61,421 bases of DNA from positions 28,132-89,552 of the forward strand of contig CADCVF010000046.1 in assembly GCA_902806095.1 (NCBI GenBank), given 5' to 3'. The notes beneath the pieces are model-generated. The model did not search any database and had not been told where the DNA came from. It worked only from the letters and a program-made list of their open reading frames with translations. The position numbers and the translations under genes were made by a program. This stretch comes from an uncultured Rubrobacteraceae bacterium (GTDB lineage: Bacteria > Actinomycetota > Rubrobacteria > Rubrobacterales > Rubrobacteraceae). Shown here one piece after another: positions 1-8,925 of the stretch. The first letter of the stretch is position 1. Every line of letters starts with the position of its first letter.

Positions 1-2
1 AC

Positions 3-215
3 GATAAAGACTTCTTCGCCGTCTACAACCCTGCGCTCACCATAAGGCAGGACGTGTTCAGGCAGTACCCGCAACTACGCGAGATCTTCGTCCCCATCTC
101 CCGGAAGCTCGACACCAAGACGCTGCGCAAACTCAACTACGCGGTCGACGTTCGGGACAAGTCCCCCGAAAGCGTCGCCAGAACCTGGCTCAAGGACAAC
201 GGTTTCATAGAGTAG
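3..215 (+). CDS. Glycine betaine/choline ABC transporter substrate-binding protein (C-terminal part)
   Basis: This is the last 70 codons of a gene cut by the window edge, read in one open frame to a TAG. The residues match the closing part of OpuAC/ProX-type binding proteins, which capture glycine betaine, choline or related osmolytes outside the membrane for an ABC importer. Visible family features are the YNPALTIRQDVFRQYPQL helix, the LDTKTLRKLNYAVD segment and the VARTWLKDNGFIE tail, in which a large C-terminal lobe helix precedes the final WL..NG motif. The rest of the importer lies to the left of the window. Family assignment is fairly firm; substrate is not visible. Confidence 0.8.
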   Translation, partial: DKDFFAVYNPALTIRQDVFRQYPQLREIFVPISRKLDTKTLRKLNYAVDVRDKSPESVARTWLKDNGFIE

Positions 216-303
216 CGACCCTATCTACAAGGCTTCAGGCTTCAGGAGGGTCGAGGCGTACTCTGTGGATCGCCTATGGTCTAGGCCACGAAGACCCCGC
301 CGC

Positions 304-337
304 ACCGTGGATTCCCGCGAAAGCGGGAATCCACGGT
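304..337. repeat. Perfect 15-bp inverted repeat with GAAA loop
   Basis: Two 15-base arms (304-318 and 323-337) pair perfectly around a GAAA loop, with the core GATTCCCGC/GCGGGAATC. A shortened copy in the opposite orientation is at 30902-30926. It lies downstream of the binding-protein gene, so it could act as a terminator, but no T run follows. The reuse elsewhere favours a dispersed intergenic palindrome. Confidence 0.8.
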
Positions 338-403
338 TACGGGGGAGTCTCCGTGCGCCCGCAACCCAGACGCGCTCCCGTAGAGCCGGACACGTCACAA
401 CCG

Positions 404-528
404 GCTGACAAGCGAGGCCGCAGGCCGAAGCGTGCCGACAAGCGAAGGCGAAGCCTGAGCGTGCTGACAAGCCGCCTGCAAGGCGGCGTGCTGACAAGCG
501 GAGCCCGCAGGGCGGAGCGTGCTAAGCT
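404..528 (+). repeat. Linker-hairpin repeat array A (four GNA-triloop mini-hairpins)
   Basis: The rest of the 216-521 gap holds no gene I can support. From 404 a linker close to AGCGTGCTGACAAGCG recurs about every 28-30 bases. Between linkers sit short palindromes of different sequence: GGCC-GCA-GGCC (416-426), AGGC-GAA-GCCT (446-456), CGCCT-GCA-AGGCG (473-485) and GCCC-GCA-GGGC (503-513). All four loops are GNA trinucleotides. The stems differ in sequence but keep pairing. Related arrays are at 8926-9072 and 24506-24748. The last units run up to the 3' end of the hsp20 gene. Confidence 0.85.
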
Positions 529-983
529 GGCTTGTCCCCGATCCTGATGCGGCGGGACTCGGCCACGGCGCCTCCCTTGACGCTGATCTCAAGCATGCCG
601 TTGTCCGAGTAGGCGTTGATCCTACCCTCGTCGACACCGGCTGGCAGGGTCATGCTGCGCCTGAAGGCGCCGTAGAAGCGCTCCTGGACGTAGAAGCTGA
701 CTTCGTCGTCGAGGTCGCTGTCGCGCTCGCCCGAGACGGTCAGCGTGTTGGCGTGGAGCGCGATCTCGATGTCCTCGCGGCGTACGCCCGCGAGCTCCAT
801 CCTTATAACGAGGTCCTCGCCCCTGGCGAAAACGTCGGCGCTCGGGACCCACGCGCTGGCCTGGGTCCGCTCCCGGTCCTCGTAGCCGGGGTCGTAGGCG
901 CCTCTTCCCACCTCCCTCATCCGGTTCATCTCGCTCATTACGTCCACGACACCCCGGAACGGGTTCGACCGCCTCTGGCCCAT
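522..983 (-). CDS. Hsp20/alpha-crystallin family small heat shock protein
   Basis: A 153-residue ATP-independent holdase chaperone of the cytoplasm. The N-terminal arm (about 1-45) is followed by the alpha-crystallin domain (about 46-140). Recognisable parts are WVPSADVFARGEDLVIRMEL, the GVRREDIEIALHANTLTVSGER strand pair broken by the usual loop, and ERFYGAFRRSMTLPAGVD. The length is normal for bacterial Hsp20. The ATG is preceded by a GGGAGG site about 7 bases upstream. I see no HspR/HAIR or CIRCE operator, so its heat regulation is not shown by the sequence. The 3' end directly abuts the hairpin repeat array. Confidence 0.93.
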   Translation of the reverse strand: MGQRRSNPFRGVVDVMSEMNRMREVGRGAYDPGYEDRERTQASAWVPSADVFARGEDLVIRMELAGVRREDIEIALHANTLTVSGERDSDLDDEVSFYVQERFYGAFRRSMTLPAGVDEGRINAYSDNGMLEISVKGGAVAESRRIRIGDKPA

Positions 984-1100
984 CTCTTGCCTCCCTTTGC
1001 TCGTCCTGGATCTTCCAGGCCCAATACGTGTGCGTCCAACCTCACAGAATAACTACCCGAAGCCGGGTGTTCCATACCACCAGGGCCACCTCGTCGCCCC

Positions 1101-1889
1101 CTACAGCGCCCTGACCATGCCCCCGTCTACCAGGATGGCCTGTCCGGTCACGTAGCTGTTGGCCGGCGAGGCGAGGAAGGCGGCGACCCGCGCGAACTCC
1201 CCGGGCGTACCGTAGCGTCCGAGGGGTATCCGCGCCTCGAACTCCCCGCGCACCTCCTCCAAGGGGACTCCCCTGGAGTCGGCCTGCGAGGCATCCATAG
1301 ACTCCGAGCGCGCCGTCGAGATGCGTCCAGGGCCCAGAGTGTTTACGAGGATGCCGTCGGGGGCGAGCTCCAGGGAGAGGTTCTTGGCGAGGCCAGCGAG
1401 GCCCGTTCTGAAGGTGTTCGAGAGGGTGAGGTTTTCGATCGGCTGCTTCACGGACGAAGACGCGACGTTTACGATCCGCCCTCCGCCGCGTTCGCGCATC
1501 GGAGGCAGCACCCCGCGCACGCATCGGACGAGGCTCAGGAGGATCTGCTCGAACGCGCCCTGCCACGCCTCGTCGTCGAGGTCCTCGAAGGTGCCAGCGG
1601 GAGGACCACCGGTGTTGTTCACAAGCACGTCGATACCCCCGAAGCGACCTGTGGCGTGGGAGATGAGGGCCCCTATGTCTCGGGCGCTTGTGAGGTCGGC
1701 GGCGCGGTAGTCGACCTCCGCGTTCGTCTCCTCGCGTATCTCGGCGGCCGTCTTCGAGAGGGCCTCCTCGTTGCGGCTGGAGATCACGACGCTCGCGCCT
1801 TCGCGGGCGAGCTCCGTCGCGACCGCCCTGCCGAGGCCCCTGCTCGCAGCCGTCACCAGCGCCACCTTACCTTCGAGACCGAGATCCAA
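1101..1889 (-). CDS. SDR family oxidoreductase, atypical (catalytic Tyr and Lys replaced)
   Basis: A 262-residue Rossmann-fold protein of the short-chain dehydrogenase/reductase superfamily, similar to FabG-like 3-oxoacyl-ACP reductases. The cofactor loop is TAASRGLG (13-20), NNTGG is at 91-95, and the C-terminal YVTGQAILVDGG is present. The active site is unusual. Where canonical SDRs have YxxxK, this protein reads LSNTF, placing Leu at about 156 and Phe at about 160. An SDR subgroup with degenerate active site and LSN..R signature is known, so this may be a family feature rather than damage. The start is TTG at 1889, chosen because AAGGAGG lies 7 bases upstream. Activity and substrate are unknown. 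Confidence 0.85.
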   Translation of the reverse strand: MDLGLEGKVALVTAASRGLGRAVATELAREGASVVISSRNEEALSKTAAEIREETNAEVDYRAADLTSARDIGALISHATGRFGGIDVLVNNTGGPPAGTFEDLDDEAWQGAFEQILLSLVRCVRGVLPPMRERGGGRIVNVASSSVKQPIENLTLSNTFRTGLAGLAKNLSLELAPDGILVNTLGPGRISTARSESMDASQADSRGVPLEEVRGEFEARIPLGRYGTPGEFARVAAFLASPANSYVTGQAILVDGGMVRAL

Positions 1890-2071
1890 AACGTCCTCCT
1901 TACTCCCGAGAGATAGAGCTGTTTTCGGGGCCGTCCGCCCCGTGACGAGAACAATTGTACGGGAGCAGGGGATCCCGGGCGATTGCGACGCCCCTGCCGT
2001 TGTGCCAGAATCAGTCCTCCGGCGCTTGCGACGAAGCCGTCCGTAAAACGACCTGGCCTCTCAGCAGCAAA

Positions 2072-2110
2072 GAGCTGACAGGCTGACAGGCCGAAGTGCT
2101 GACTTGCTGA
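2072..2110. repeat. Degenerate linker-hairpin repeat unit
   Basis: The 1890-2122 gap holds only this remnant. Linker fragments (GCTGACAGGCTGACAGG, then GTGCTGACTTGCTGA) resemble the arrays at 404 and 24506. It ends just before the ribosome binding site of the acyl-CoA dehydrogenase gene. Confidence 0.55.
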
Positions 2111-2122
2111 AAAGGAGGGGGT

Positions 2123-3352
2123 ATGATCTTCGAGTTGTCCGACAAGACCGAGGACTTTCGGGCACGGATCGAGGCATTCATGGACGAGCTCGTCTACCCG
2201 AACGAGGCGAAGTTCCACGAGCAGTTGGATGCCGCCGGTAGCCGGTGGTCGGTGCCCCCAATCATGGAGGAGTTGAAGAAGGAGGCAAGGGCGCGCGGAC
2301 TCTGGAATCTCTTCCTGCCCGACTCCGACCTCGGCGCCGGCCTCACGAACCTGGAGTACGCCCCCCTGTGCGAGGTCATGGGTCGCAGCCCGATAGCCCC
2401 CGAACTCTTCAACTGCAACGCCCCCGACACGGGCAACATGGAGGTGCTCGTACGCTACGGCACCGAGGAACAGAAGGAGCGGTGGCTCAGGCCGCTCCTG
2501 GACGGTGAGATAAGGTCCTGCTTCGCGATGACCGAGCCTGAGGTGGCCTCCTCTGATGCGACGAACATCGAGGCGAGCATAGAGAGGGACGGGGACGAGT
2601 ACGTCGTCAACGGCAGGAAGTGGTGGACTTCGGGGGCCGGGGACCCGCGGTGCAAGATCTCCATCTTCATGGGCAAGACCGACACCGAGGCGCCGCGCCA
2701 CGAGCAGCAGTCCATGATCCTGGTCCCGCTCGATACCCCCGGCGTGGAGGTAGAGCGCACCCTCCCCGTCTTCGGCTACGACGACGCCCCGCACGGGCAC
2801 GCAGAGATTCTGTTTACTGACGTACGCGTCCCGCAGGAGAACATCATCTGGGACGAGGGCAAGGGCTTCGCCATCGCCCAGGGACGGCTCGGGCCGGGGC
2901 GTATCCACCACTGCATGAGGCTCATGGGCGTCGCCGAGCGGGCTCTAGAGATGATGTGCGAGCGGGTCAAGGACCGGGAGGCGTTCGGAAAACCGCTAGC
3001 GGAGCAGGGGGTCGTGCAGGCCTGGATCTCGGACTCCAGGATGGAGATAGATCAGGCACGCCTGCTGACCTTGAAAGCGGCGCGCATGATGGATACGGTA
3101 GGAAACAAAGAGGCCAGGGCTGAGATCGCCATGATCAAAGTCGTAGCCCCCAACGTGGCCCTGAACGTTCTCGACCCGGCTATCCAGGCCCACGGGGGGG
3201 CCGGCGTCTCGGACGACTTCCCGCTCGCCTACCTCTGGGCGAGCGCACGTACCCTGCGCCTCGCAGACGGCCCCGACGAGGTCCACCGCGCCGCGGTGGC
3301 CAGGCTGGAACTCAAGAAGGAGCGCCGCGTCGGCAAGACGGCCAACGAGTAG
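2123..3352 (+). CDS. Acyl-CoA dehydrogenase family protein
   Basis: A 409-residue FAD flavoenzyme predicted to oxidise an acyl-CoA thioester to the enoyl-CoA. The family N-terminal helical domain (about 1-125) is followed by the beta-barrel with [18 protein letters not shown] (about 132) and WWTSGAGDP, then the C-terminal helical domain with REAFGKPL and [15 protein letters not shown]. It resembles the ACAD10/11-like branch of about 400 residues. The ATG follows AAAAGGAGGGGG closely. A short hypothetical gene and an alpha/beta hydrolase follow with short gaps, so the three are probably one operon. Substrate chain length cannot be read from the sequence. Confidence 0.93.
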   Translation: MIFELSDKTEDFRARIEAFMDELVYPNEAKFHEQLDAAGSRWSVPPIMEELKKEARARGLWNLFLPDSDLGAGLTNLEYAPLCEVMGRSPIAPELFNCNAPDTGNMEVLVRYGTEEQKERWLRPLLDGEIRSCFAMTEPEVASSDATNIEASIERDGDEYVVNGRKWWTSGAGDPRCKISIFMGKTDTEAPRHEQQSMILVPLDTPGVEVERTLPVFGYDDAPHGHAEILFTDVRVPQENIIWDEGKGFAIAQGRLGPGRIHHCMRLMGVAERALEMMCERVKDREAFGKPLAEQGVVQAWISDSRMEIDQARLLTLKAARMMDTVGNKEARAEIAMIKVVAPNVALNVLDPAIQAHGGAGVSDDFPLAYLWASARTLRLADGPDEVHRAAVARLELKKERRVGKTANE

Positions 3353-3381
3353 AGGAGGACCATATCCAGAGCAAGAACTCC

Positions 3382-3624
3382 GTGCTCCTCGGCATAAAGT
3401 ACGAGGCGGCGAGGATAGGCGACGTGGGCGAGAGCGCGCTCGCCGGCATCGAGGAGCAGATGAAGAGGGAGGTCGGCGAAGGCTGGGCGTCGGACGAAAG
3501 GGTCCTCAGGGGACGCAACGCCGTGAGGCGGGAGCACGGCCTTCCCGGTCTCGGGGAACCGGGTGACAGGCCCGCTCCGGCCACCGCCAGGCTCCCACTC
3601 TGGCGCAGGCTCCTCGGGAGGTAG
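3382..3624 (+). CDS. Small hypothetical protein between acyl-CoA dehydrogenase and hydrolase
   Basis: I do not recognise this protein of about 80 residues. It is rich in Gly, Glu and Arg, with a charged helical N-half (IEEQMKREVGEGWASDERV) and a Pro-rich C-half, and has no membrane segment or Cys motif. The GTG start at 3382 has no close Shine-Dalgarno site. The strong AGGAGG at 3353-3358 is 5 bases before an in-frame ATC at 3364, which would add six residues and would be a rare start codon. The tight position between two metabolic genes supports co-transcription. Confidence 0.6.
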   Translation: MLLGIKYEAARIGDVGESALAGIEEQMKREVGEGWASDERVLRGRNAVRREHGLPGLGEPGDRPAPATARLPLWRRLLGR

Positions 3625-3626
3625 CG

Positions 3627-4487
3627 TTGCTGTACAGGGACTTCGCGACCCAGGAGGAGCTCGACGCCCAGTACGACCTGACGGCGATCTTACCCGAGGC
3701 GGCAGCCTCCTACGCGGCGTTCTGCGAGCGGGAGAGTGAGAGGGTTCGCTCGGGGCTGGATCACCGCCTGGACATACCTTTCGGACCCACGCTCGCGGAG
3801 CACGTCGACCTCTACCCCGCCGGGGAGAACGCCCCGGTCCTCGTCTACTTCCACGGCGGCTACTGGTGCCTGCGCGCGAGCAAGGAGTTCGGGTTCGTGG
3901 CAAGGGGACCCGTCTCGAAGGGCGTGGCGACCGCGATCGTGAACTACGACCTCTGCCCGAGGGTGACGATAGACGAGATCGTCCGCCAGGCCCGCGCGGC
4001 CGTAGCGTGGGTCTATAAGGACGCCCGTGGTTTCGGCGGCGACGCGGGGCGCATCCACGTCGCGGGCCACTCCGCCGGCGGGCACCTCGTCGCCATGCTG
4101 CTCGCGACCGACTGGGAGGGCGAGTACGGACTGCCCAACGACATCATAAAGAGTGCCACCGCCGTAAGCGGTCTCTACGACCTGGCGCCCTTCCCCTACA
4201 CCTTCCTGCAACCGCAACTCCAGCTCGGTTGGGACCAAGTCCTAAGGAACAGTCCTATCCTCCACATTCCCGATGCGGCTCCGCCCCTGCTCCTCGCCTA
4301 CGGCGAAGACGAAACCGGCGAGTTCAAACGCCAGTCGGAGAAATTCCTCGAAGCGTGGAAGGCGAAGGGGCACGGGGGAGAGCGCCTGATCCTCGCAGGC
4401 AAGAACCACTACGACGTTATCGACGGCTTCCTGGACGCCGAGAGCCCGCTCTGTGCCGCTGTTCTGCGGCAAACGGGCGTACAATAG
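3627..4487 (+). CDS. Alpha/beta hydrolase, kynurenine-formamidase-like
   Basis: A 286-residue alpha/beta hydrolase. The oxyanion-hole motif HGGYW lies at 76-80 and the nucleophile elbow GHSAGG at 147-152 with Ser149. A late acidic loop (YGEDE, about 235) and GKNHYD supply the candidate Asp and His. HGG(Y/x)W with GHSAGG is typical of arylformamidases and related carboxylesterases, which cleave N-formylkynurenine or small esters. No other kynurenine-pathway genes are near, so the substrate is open. TTG is the start because GGGAGG lies just upstream; the preceding ORF stops a few bases before. Confidence 0.85.
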   Translation: MLYRDFATQEELDAQYDLTAILPEAAASYAAFCERESERVRSGLDHRLDIPFGPTLAEHVDLYPAGENAPVLVYFHGGYWCLRASKEFGFVARGPVSKGVATAIVNYDLCPRVTIDEIVRQARAAVAWVYKDARGFGGDAGRIHVAGHSAGGHLVAMLLATDWEGEYGLPNDIIKSATAVSGLYDLAPFPYTFLQPQLQLGWDQVLRNSPILHIPDAAPPLLLAYGEDETGEFKRQSEKFLEAWKAKGHGGERLILAGKNHYDVIDGFLDAESPLCAAVLRQTGVQ

Positions 4488-4517
4488 CGGGTGGTCTCGA
4501 AACGTTCCGGAGGATAG

Positions 4518-4745
4518 ATGGCGACAGAGATGACGGGCGGCAAGATCGTCGGCGAGCGGGGTACGGTAGTGACCTTCCGGCAGCGGTGCGAGGCGTGCGG
4601 CTACGTCTTCGACTGGAACAAGACGACGATCGTGCCTGCGTACGGCTCCCGCAAAGTACGCTCCTTTACGTGCCCCGAATGCGGGAACTACCAGGAGGTG
4701 GAGGTACGTTACCTCCACAAAGGCCCACCCCAGGAGACCACCTGA
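4518..4745 (+). CDS. Small zinc-ribbon protein
   Basis: A 75-residue protein with two CxxC knuckles, C24/C27 (CEAC) and C52/C55 (CPEC), separated by a basic, aromatic stretch. This is the pattern of a zinc ribbon that binds nucleic acid or another protein. I cannot name the family. The ATG has GGAGG about 7 bases upstream, and the gene sits 30 bases after the hydrolase stop, so it may be read from the same transcript. Confidence 0.75.
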   Translation: MATEMTGGKIVGERGTVVTFRQRCEACGYVFDWNKTTIVPAYGSRKVRSFTCPECGNYQEVEVRYLHKGPPQETT

Positions 4746-4835
4746 TCCGAATCCGCGCGACTACCCCCCGAGAGAGCCGCGCGTGCAAAGTCGCCGGGGG
4801 TACGATCCTCCTTACCCCCACTCCCTACTCCGGTG

Positions 4836-5383
4836 TCAGTCGCGCGGCGGGTCCTCGTCGACCACGGCCGGGTTCTCATCCAGCGGCGGCTCGGCACCCT
4901 CCGGCGGAGGCGGGGCGTCCAGCTTGCCCGAGCCCTCTTCTATCTGCCGCCGGATGCTCTCGAGCGTCGCGGAGATGCCCTCCGTCAGCGGATGCTGTCC
5001 CTCGGGGGATTGTTCTTCGATCTCCGGCTCCGCCGAGCGCGCCCCGAAGGAGAGGTGCACCACGACCTCGCTCGCGCCTTCGCCGTGGTTCGCGACCGTC
5101 AGCCACCCCGAGTAGTCGCGTCCGGCCTCGGCGCCCCACTCCATCCTTCGCTCCCCCTCGTTTACGGCGAGGTAGCCCTCCGACTCGAAGGTGCCGTCCC
5201 CCCGGGGTACTCCAGGGTGGTCCTGATCCTCTGCCCCGGCACGCCCTCGGCCGAAGGACCCTGCACGGAGGCGTCCACGACGGGGGGAAGGTACTCGGAG
5301 AGGTTGCTTACGTCCGAGAGGAACGCGAAAACCTTCTCGGGCGGGGCGTCTATCGTCTGGCTCTGCTCGTACTCCTGGGCCAC
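4836..5383 (-). pseudogene. SRPBCC family protein with one-base frameshift
   Basis: The N-terminal frame (MAQEYEQSQTIDAPPEKVFA, 5383 to about 5204) and the C-terminal frame (MEWGAEAGRDYSGWLTVANH, ending 4836) are two halves of one START/SRPBCC-fold protein. The intact paralog at 37087-37641 shows the expected join. The break is in the C6G4 run at 5198-5207. Restoring one base gives 549 nt, 182 residues, against 184 in the paralog. The acidic, Pro-rich C-tail is also shared. SRPBCC proteins bind hydrophobic ligands; no ligand is known here. This may be a real pseudogene or a homopolymer sequencing error. Confidence 0.88.
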
Positions 5384-5584
5384 CGTTGGCTCCTCTCGTA
5401 GCGGTACCGACGAGTATAAAGGCTAGCAGGAGCGTGCTCGGCCTGAATCGATCACGTTTACGAAGGTACCCAAAAAAGCGAGAAGAGCGGACGGATTGCC
5501 GCTCCGTCGTCTCGGTTGATTTTTCGCCGAAGGCCTCTATCTCCCAGGCGCTGGACGAGAGAGCGAGACAACGGGGACAAGGAG

Positions 5585-5614
5585 AAGGCCGGGACCGCGG
5601 GCGGTCCCGGCCTT
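5585..5614 (-). terminator. Hairpin after the secreted-protein gene
   Basis: Perfect 14-bp arms (5585-5598 and 5601-5614, AAGGCCGGGACCGC and its complement) around a two-base loop. They lie 20 bases downstream of the stop at 5635 on the minus strand. Only a weak T-rich stretch follows, so termination may be inefficient. Confidence 0.65.
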
Positions 5615-5634
5615 CCGACGGTTACGAGCCTTTC

Positions 5635-5985
5635 CTATCCGCCGAAGTTGGTGTGCAGGTAGCGCAGCGCCTGCACGCACTCCCCGTGGTTCCTGACCGT
5701 GAAATCGGGGAGCGGTTCCGGCTCCTCGAGCACGAACGGGTACCCCCCGAACGCGACCTCCAGGTTCTTGCACTGGGCCGAGTAGCCGGCACCGGTGAGC
5801 TTGCCGCTAGCCGCGGCACTCGTGCAGCCCCCGTGCGTCGACGGGAGGCCGAAGATGGTGTCGCCCGAGGACGAGCAGGCCTTGGAGGGGTTGGGTCCTC
5901 CTTGCGCCGCCAGCGCGGGGACTGCCGCCACCAAAAGCGCAAGTGTCGCCACGAGGGCCACCTTGACAAACAAAGATCTCACCAT
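5635..5985 (-). CDS. Small secreted hypothetical protein
   Basis: A 116-residue protein with a clear Sec signal peptide: MVRSLFVKVALVATLALLVA followed by an AVPALA-A cleavage site near residue 27. The mature part has about four Cys, suggesting disulfides, and ends ECVQALRYLHTNFGG. I recognise no family. The start at 5985 was chosen because GAGAGGAG precedes it; an upstream in-frame start lacks a site. It follows another small secreted protein (6009-6320), and both end in a segment with a conserved-looking Cys, so the two may be exported together. Confidence 0.72.
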   Translation of the reverse strand: MVRSLFVKVALVATLALLVAAVPALAAQGGPNPSKACSSSGDTIFGLPSTHGGCTSAAASGKLTGAGYSAQCKNLEVAFGGYPFVLEEPEPLPDFTVRNHGECVQALRYLHTNFGG

Positions 5986-6008
5986 GTTTCTCCTCTCTTG
6001 TCCTTGGG

Positions 6009-6320
6009 TCAGCTGCCGACTGGTCGCTGCCGGCACTCCTGCTCCGGAGGCAGGTTGTTCTCCTGCTGGGCGCGGACGTGGATGATCTGGCCGGGGTTAT
6101 CTATGCCCAGCTGATCGCCGTACAGGCGGATGATGCGGTTGACGTCGTCGCGCTCCTGCCTGGTACCGAGAAAGGCCGAGCACTCCCCCAGGTTGCTGCC
6201 GCCGGCGTTGTAGACGACCGTGCCGGGGTCAACGGGGGGCGCGCCGAAGGCGGCGGGGCTGGCCGCCACAGCGAGCAGTGCCGAACACACGACTGCGGCA
6301 GAGATTCGAGCTATTCCCAC
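6009..6320 (-). CDS. Small secreted hypothetical protein
   Basis: A 103-residue protein starting at GTG 6320 with AAAGGAG upstream. Residues 1-26 form a Sec signal peptide (hydrophobic AVVCSALLAVAA, cleavage after AFGA). The mature part carries NLGECSAFLGTRQERDDVNR and a final PPEQECRQRP, giving two Cys. There is no recognised domain or sorting signal. The next gene downstream on the same strand (5635-5985) is also a small secreted protein, so the two are probably one transcript. Confidence 0.68.
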   Translation of the reverse strand: MGIARISAAVVCSALLAVAASPAAFGAPPVDPGTVVYNAGGSNLGECSAFLGTRQERDDVNRIIRLYGDQLGIDNPGQIIHVRAQQENNLPPEQECRQRPVGS

Positions 6321-6486
6321 AAAACTCCTTTCTCTCGAGGTTCTAGTTGGTGTGGACTATAGCCAGAGTGAGTGCCGAGCGTATCCCCCAAATGAGCTAG
6401 TTTCGGGCACGATTTTTCTATGGTGGGTCGTTGGAGACGCGAGATGTGGGAACATATCCCACGGACCGATACGGAATAGGAGACGC

Positions 6487-6993
6487 ATGCCGCAGGCCCC
6501 CGACCAACGACCCGCCGTCGAGCGGGTAAAGCCGCCGGAGACGATGGTCAAGGTCGCCAACCCCGTTTTCGGTTGGATACTCGGGTCCCGGTTGCACGGT
6601 CTCGTGGACAAGCACCTTCTGCTGCTCCACTTTCGGGGACGCAAGACGGGGCGGGCCTACACGGTGGTGGCGGGACACCGGACCATCGAAGGACGACTGG
6701 GGGTCCTTACCAACAGCGGCTGGCGGTTCAACTTTCGTGGCGGCACGTCCGTCGAGGTGACCCTACAGGGCGAGCGTCGGCACGGGCGCGCCGGGCTCGT
6801 GGAGAGTCCCGAGGAGGTGGCGCGTGTCTACGCGAGCCTCATCGAGGAGTACGGATACGAGCAGGCCGGGCGCCAGCTGGGAATCAGGATCAACGTCGAC
6901 CGTCCGCCCACCCACGAGGAACTGCTCGACTTGATGCGGCGGAGCAGGCTCTCGCTGGTTGCCATCGACCTCGATGACAACCGGGGCCACTGA
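6487..6993 (+). CDS. Deazaflavin (F420)-dependent nitroreductase family protein
   Basis: A 168-residue protein with the Ddn-like split beta-barrel: NPVFGWILGSRLHGLVDKHL, then LLHFRGRKTGRAYTVVAGHR and a stretch around LTNSGWRFNFRGG. This pattern fits the deazaflavin-dependent nitroreductase family, which reduces quinones or nitro compounds with F420H2 or flavin. Some members have lost the activity, so the reaction is inferred. The ATG at 6487 follows AATAGGAGAC; a longer upstream reading to 6220 runs across the region upstream of the divergent secreted gene and is rejected. Confidence 0.8.
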   Translation: MPQAPDQRPAVERVKPPETMVKVANPVFGWILGSRLHGLVDKHLLLLHFRGRKTGRAYTVVAGHRTIEGRLGVLTNSGWRFNFRGGTSVEVTLQGERRHGRAGLVESPEEVARVYASLIEEYGYEQAGRQLGIRINVDRPPTHEELLDLMRRSRLSLVAIDLDDNRGH

Positions 6994-7240
6994 ACGTTGC
7001 GATCGCCTTTGCCGGGGCAACATCGGCCTGTACGAAGGTACAGACGCGAAAATCGTACTTTCGATGGGCGCACCGGCCTCGTATCCTTGAGACCATAGGG
7101 AACGCAAGCTACCGGTACAGGAGCTTCGATATGGACCAAGCCCGGCGCGCAAAGCCGACAGGTTTCCGCGAAAGTGGGTGCCCGGTAGACGACCTCGATC
7201 GGCGGTCCGCGCGGGCCGACGCGGGACGGGGTGGCTGATC

Positions 7241-8167
7241 TTGCAGCCCGTCGTATCCATAAGCAACCTCGTCAAGACCTATGCCTCCGGCTTCCGGGCG
7301 CTCGAAGGGATCGACCTGGAGATCCATCCAGGGGAGATCTTCGCTCTTCTCGGCCCGAACGGCGCTGGGAAGACGACGCTCATAAACGTCGTCTGCGGGA
7401 TCGTCAACCCGACGGATGGCGTGGTCCTTGCAGACGGCCACGACATCGTCTCCGAGTACCGGGCGGCAAGGTCCCTGATCGGGCTCGTCCCGCAGGAGCT
7501 CACGACCGATGCATTCGAGACCGTCTGGGCCACGGTCAGCTTCAGCAGGGGCCTCTTCGGCAAGCCGAAGGATCCCAGCTACATCGAGAAGGTGCTCAGG
7601 GACCTCTCCCTGTGGGACAAGAAGGACGACAAGATCATGACGCTCTCGGGCGGCATGAAGCGCAGGGTCATGATCGCCAAGGCCCTCTCGCACGAGCCGC
7701 GGATTTTGTTTCTCGACGAGCCGACGGCCGGGGTCGACGTCGAGCTCAGGAGGGACATGTGGCAGATGGTGCGCCGGCTGCGCGAGAACGGCGCGACCAT
7801 CGTCCTGACCACCCACTACATCGTCGAGGCCGAGGAGATGGCTGACAGGGTAGGGGTCATCAACAAAGGCAAGATCATCCTCGTAGAAGACAAGGACGAA
7901 CTGATGCGCAAGCTCGGCAGCAAACAGCTCACACTGCAGTTGGCCGACACCCTGAACGAGGTGCCCGCCGCGCTCGCCGGCTACGGGCTGGAGCTGTCGC
8001 CGGACGGCGGAGAGCTGGTGTACACGTACGATTCGCAGGCGGGGCGGATGGAGATAGCCGATCTCCTCGCCGACCTGGGCGCGGCCGGCGTAAGGTTCAG
8101 GGACTTGCAGACCAAACAGAGCTCGCTGGAGGAGATATTCGTGGATCTGGTCAAGGAGCGGCGTTGA
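7241..8167 (+). CDS. ABC-2 type exporter ATP-binding protein (DrrA-like)
   Basis: About 308 residues. Walker A is GPNGAGKTT (38-46), the signature is LSGGMKRR, Walker B is [12 protein letters not shown], and the switch His is in [13 protein letters not shown]. The C-terminal extension (about 220-308) is the regulatory tail found in DrrA/NatA-type ATPases. It powers the permease encoded immediately downstream (4-base overlap), presumably for efflux of a drug, lipid or polysaccharide. The TTG at 7241 has a GGGGTGG site 9 bases upstream; a longer frame to 7178 exists but its extra residues do not look like the family. Confidence 0.92.
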   Translation: MQPVVSISNLVKTYASGFRALEGIDLEIHPGEIFALLGPNGAGKTTLINVVCGIVNPTDGVVLADGHDIVSEYRAARSLIGLVPQELTTDAFETVWATVSFSRGLFGKPKDPSYIEKVLRDLSLWDKKDDKIMTLSGGMKRRVMIAKALSHEPRILFLDEPTAGVDVELRRDMWQMVRRLRENGATIVLTTHYIVEAEEMADRVGVINKGKIILVEDKDELMRKLGSKQLTLQLADTLNEVPAALAGYGLELSPDGGELVYTYDSQAGRMEIADLLADLGAAGVRFRDLQTKQSSLEEIFVDLVKERR

Positions 8168-8925
8168 ACTTCTACGCGATCGGCGCGATCTACAAGTTCG
8201 AGATGGCGAGGACCTTCCGCACGCTACTTCAGAGCATCGTCTCGCCCGTCATCTCGACGTCGCTTTACTTCGTCGTCTTCGGCGCGGCCATCGGGTCGCG
8301 CATCACCGACGTCGAAGGGGTCAGCTACGGCGCCTTCATCGTGCCCGGCCTGATCATGCTCTCGCTGCTGACGCAGAGCATCTCCAACGCGTCGTTCGGC
8401 ATCTTCTTCCCAAAGTTCATCGGCACGATATACGAGCTCCTGTCGGCCCCCGTCTCCTACGTCGAAATCGTCATCAGCTACGTCGGGGCGGCGGCGACCA
8501 AGTCCATGATCCTGGGCCTCATCATCCTCGGGACGTCCGGCCTGTTCGTGCCGCTCGAGGTCCAGCACCCGCTGTGGATGCTCCTGTTCCTCGTGCTCAC
8601 GGCCGTGACCTTCAGCCTCTTCGGCTTCCTCCTCGGCATCTGGGCCGAGGGGATCGAGAAGCTGCAGATCGTGCCGCTGCTCATTATCACGCCCCTGATC
8701 TTCCTCGGGGGCAGCTTCTACTCCATAGAGATGTTGCCGCCGCTGTGGCAGAAGATAACGCTCCTCAACCCCGTCGTCTACCTGATCAGCGGCTTTCGGT
8801 GGAGCTTCTACGGCTTCGCCGACGTGAGCGTGGGCCTGAGCCTGACCATGACGCTCGTCTTCTTGCTCCTTTGCCTCACGGCGGTGTGGTGGATCTTCAA
8901 AACGGGGTACCGGCTGAAGGCGTAA
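8164..8925 (+). CDS. ABC-2 type transporter permease
   Basis: A 253-residue membrane protein with six predicted helices: about 20-45, 60-85, 105-130, 138-160, 170-190 and 225-247. The overall pattern matches DrrB/NodJ-type permeases, including the [17 protein letters not shown] region before the last helix. TTG at 8164 overlaps the ATPase stop codon, so translation is coupled. It forms the transmembrane channel of an export ABC system. No substrate-specific genes are adjacent. A repeat array begins directly after the stop. Confidence 0.92.
   Translation: MNFYAIGAIYKFEMARTFRTLLQSIVSPVISTSLYFVVFGAAIGSRITDVEGVSYGAFIVPGLIMLSLLTQSISNASFGIFFPKFIGTIYELLSAPVSYVEIVISYVGAAATKSMILGLIILGTSGLFVPLEVQHPLWMLLFLVLTAVTFSLFGFLLGIWAEGIEKLQIVPLLIITPLIFLGGSFYSIEMLPPLWQKITLLNPVVYLISGFRWSFYGFADVSVGLSLTMTLVFLLLCLTAVWWIFKTGYRLKA

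Noticed and set aside
404-528. A short CRISPR array
   Set aside because: The conserved part is about 16 bases and the variable parts are self-complementary hairpins of different lengths. There are no cas genes.
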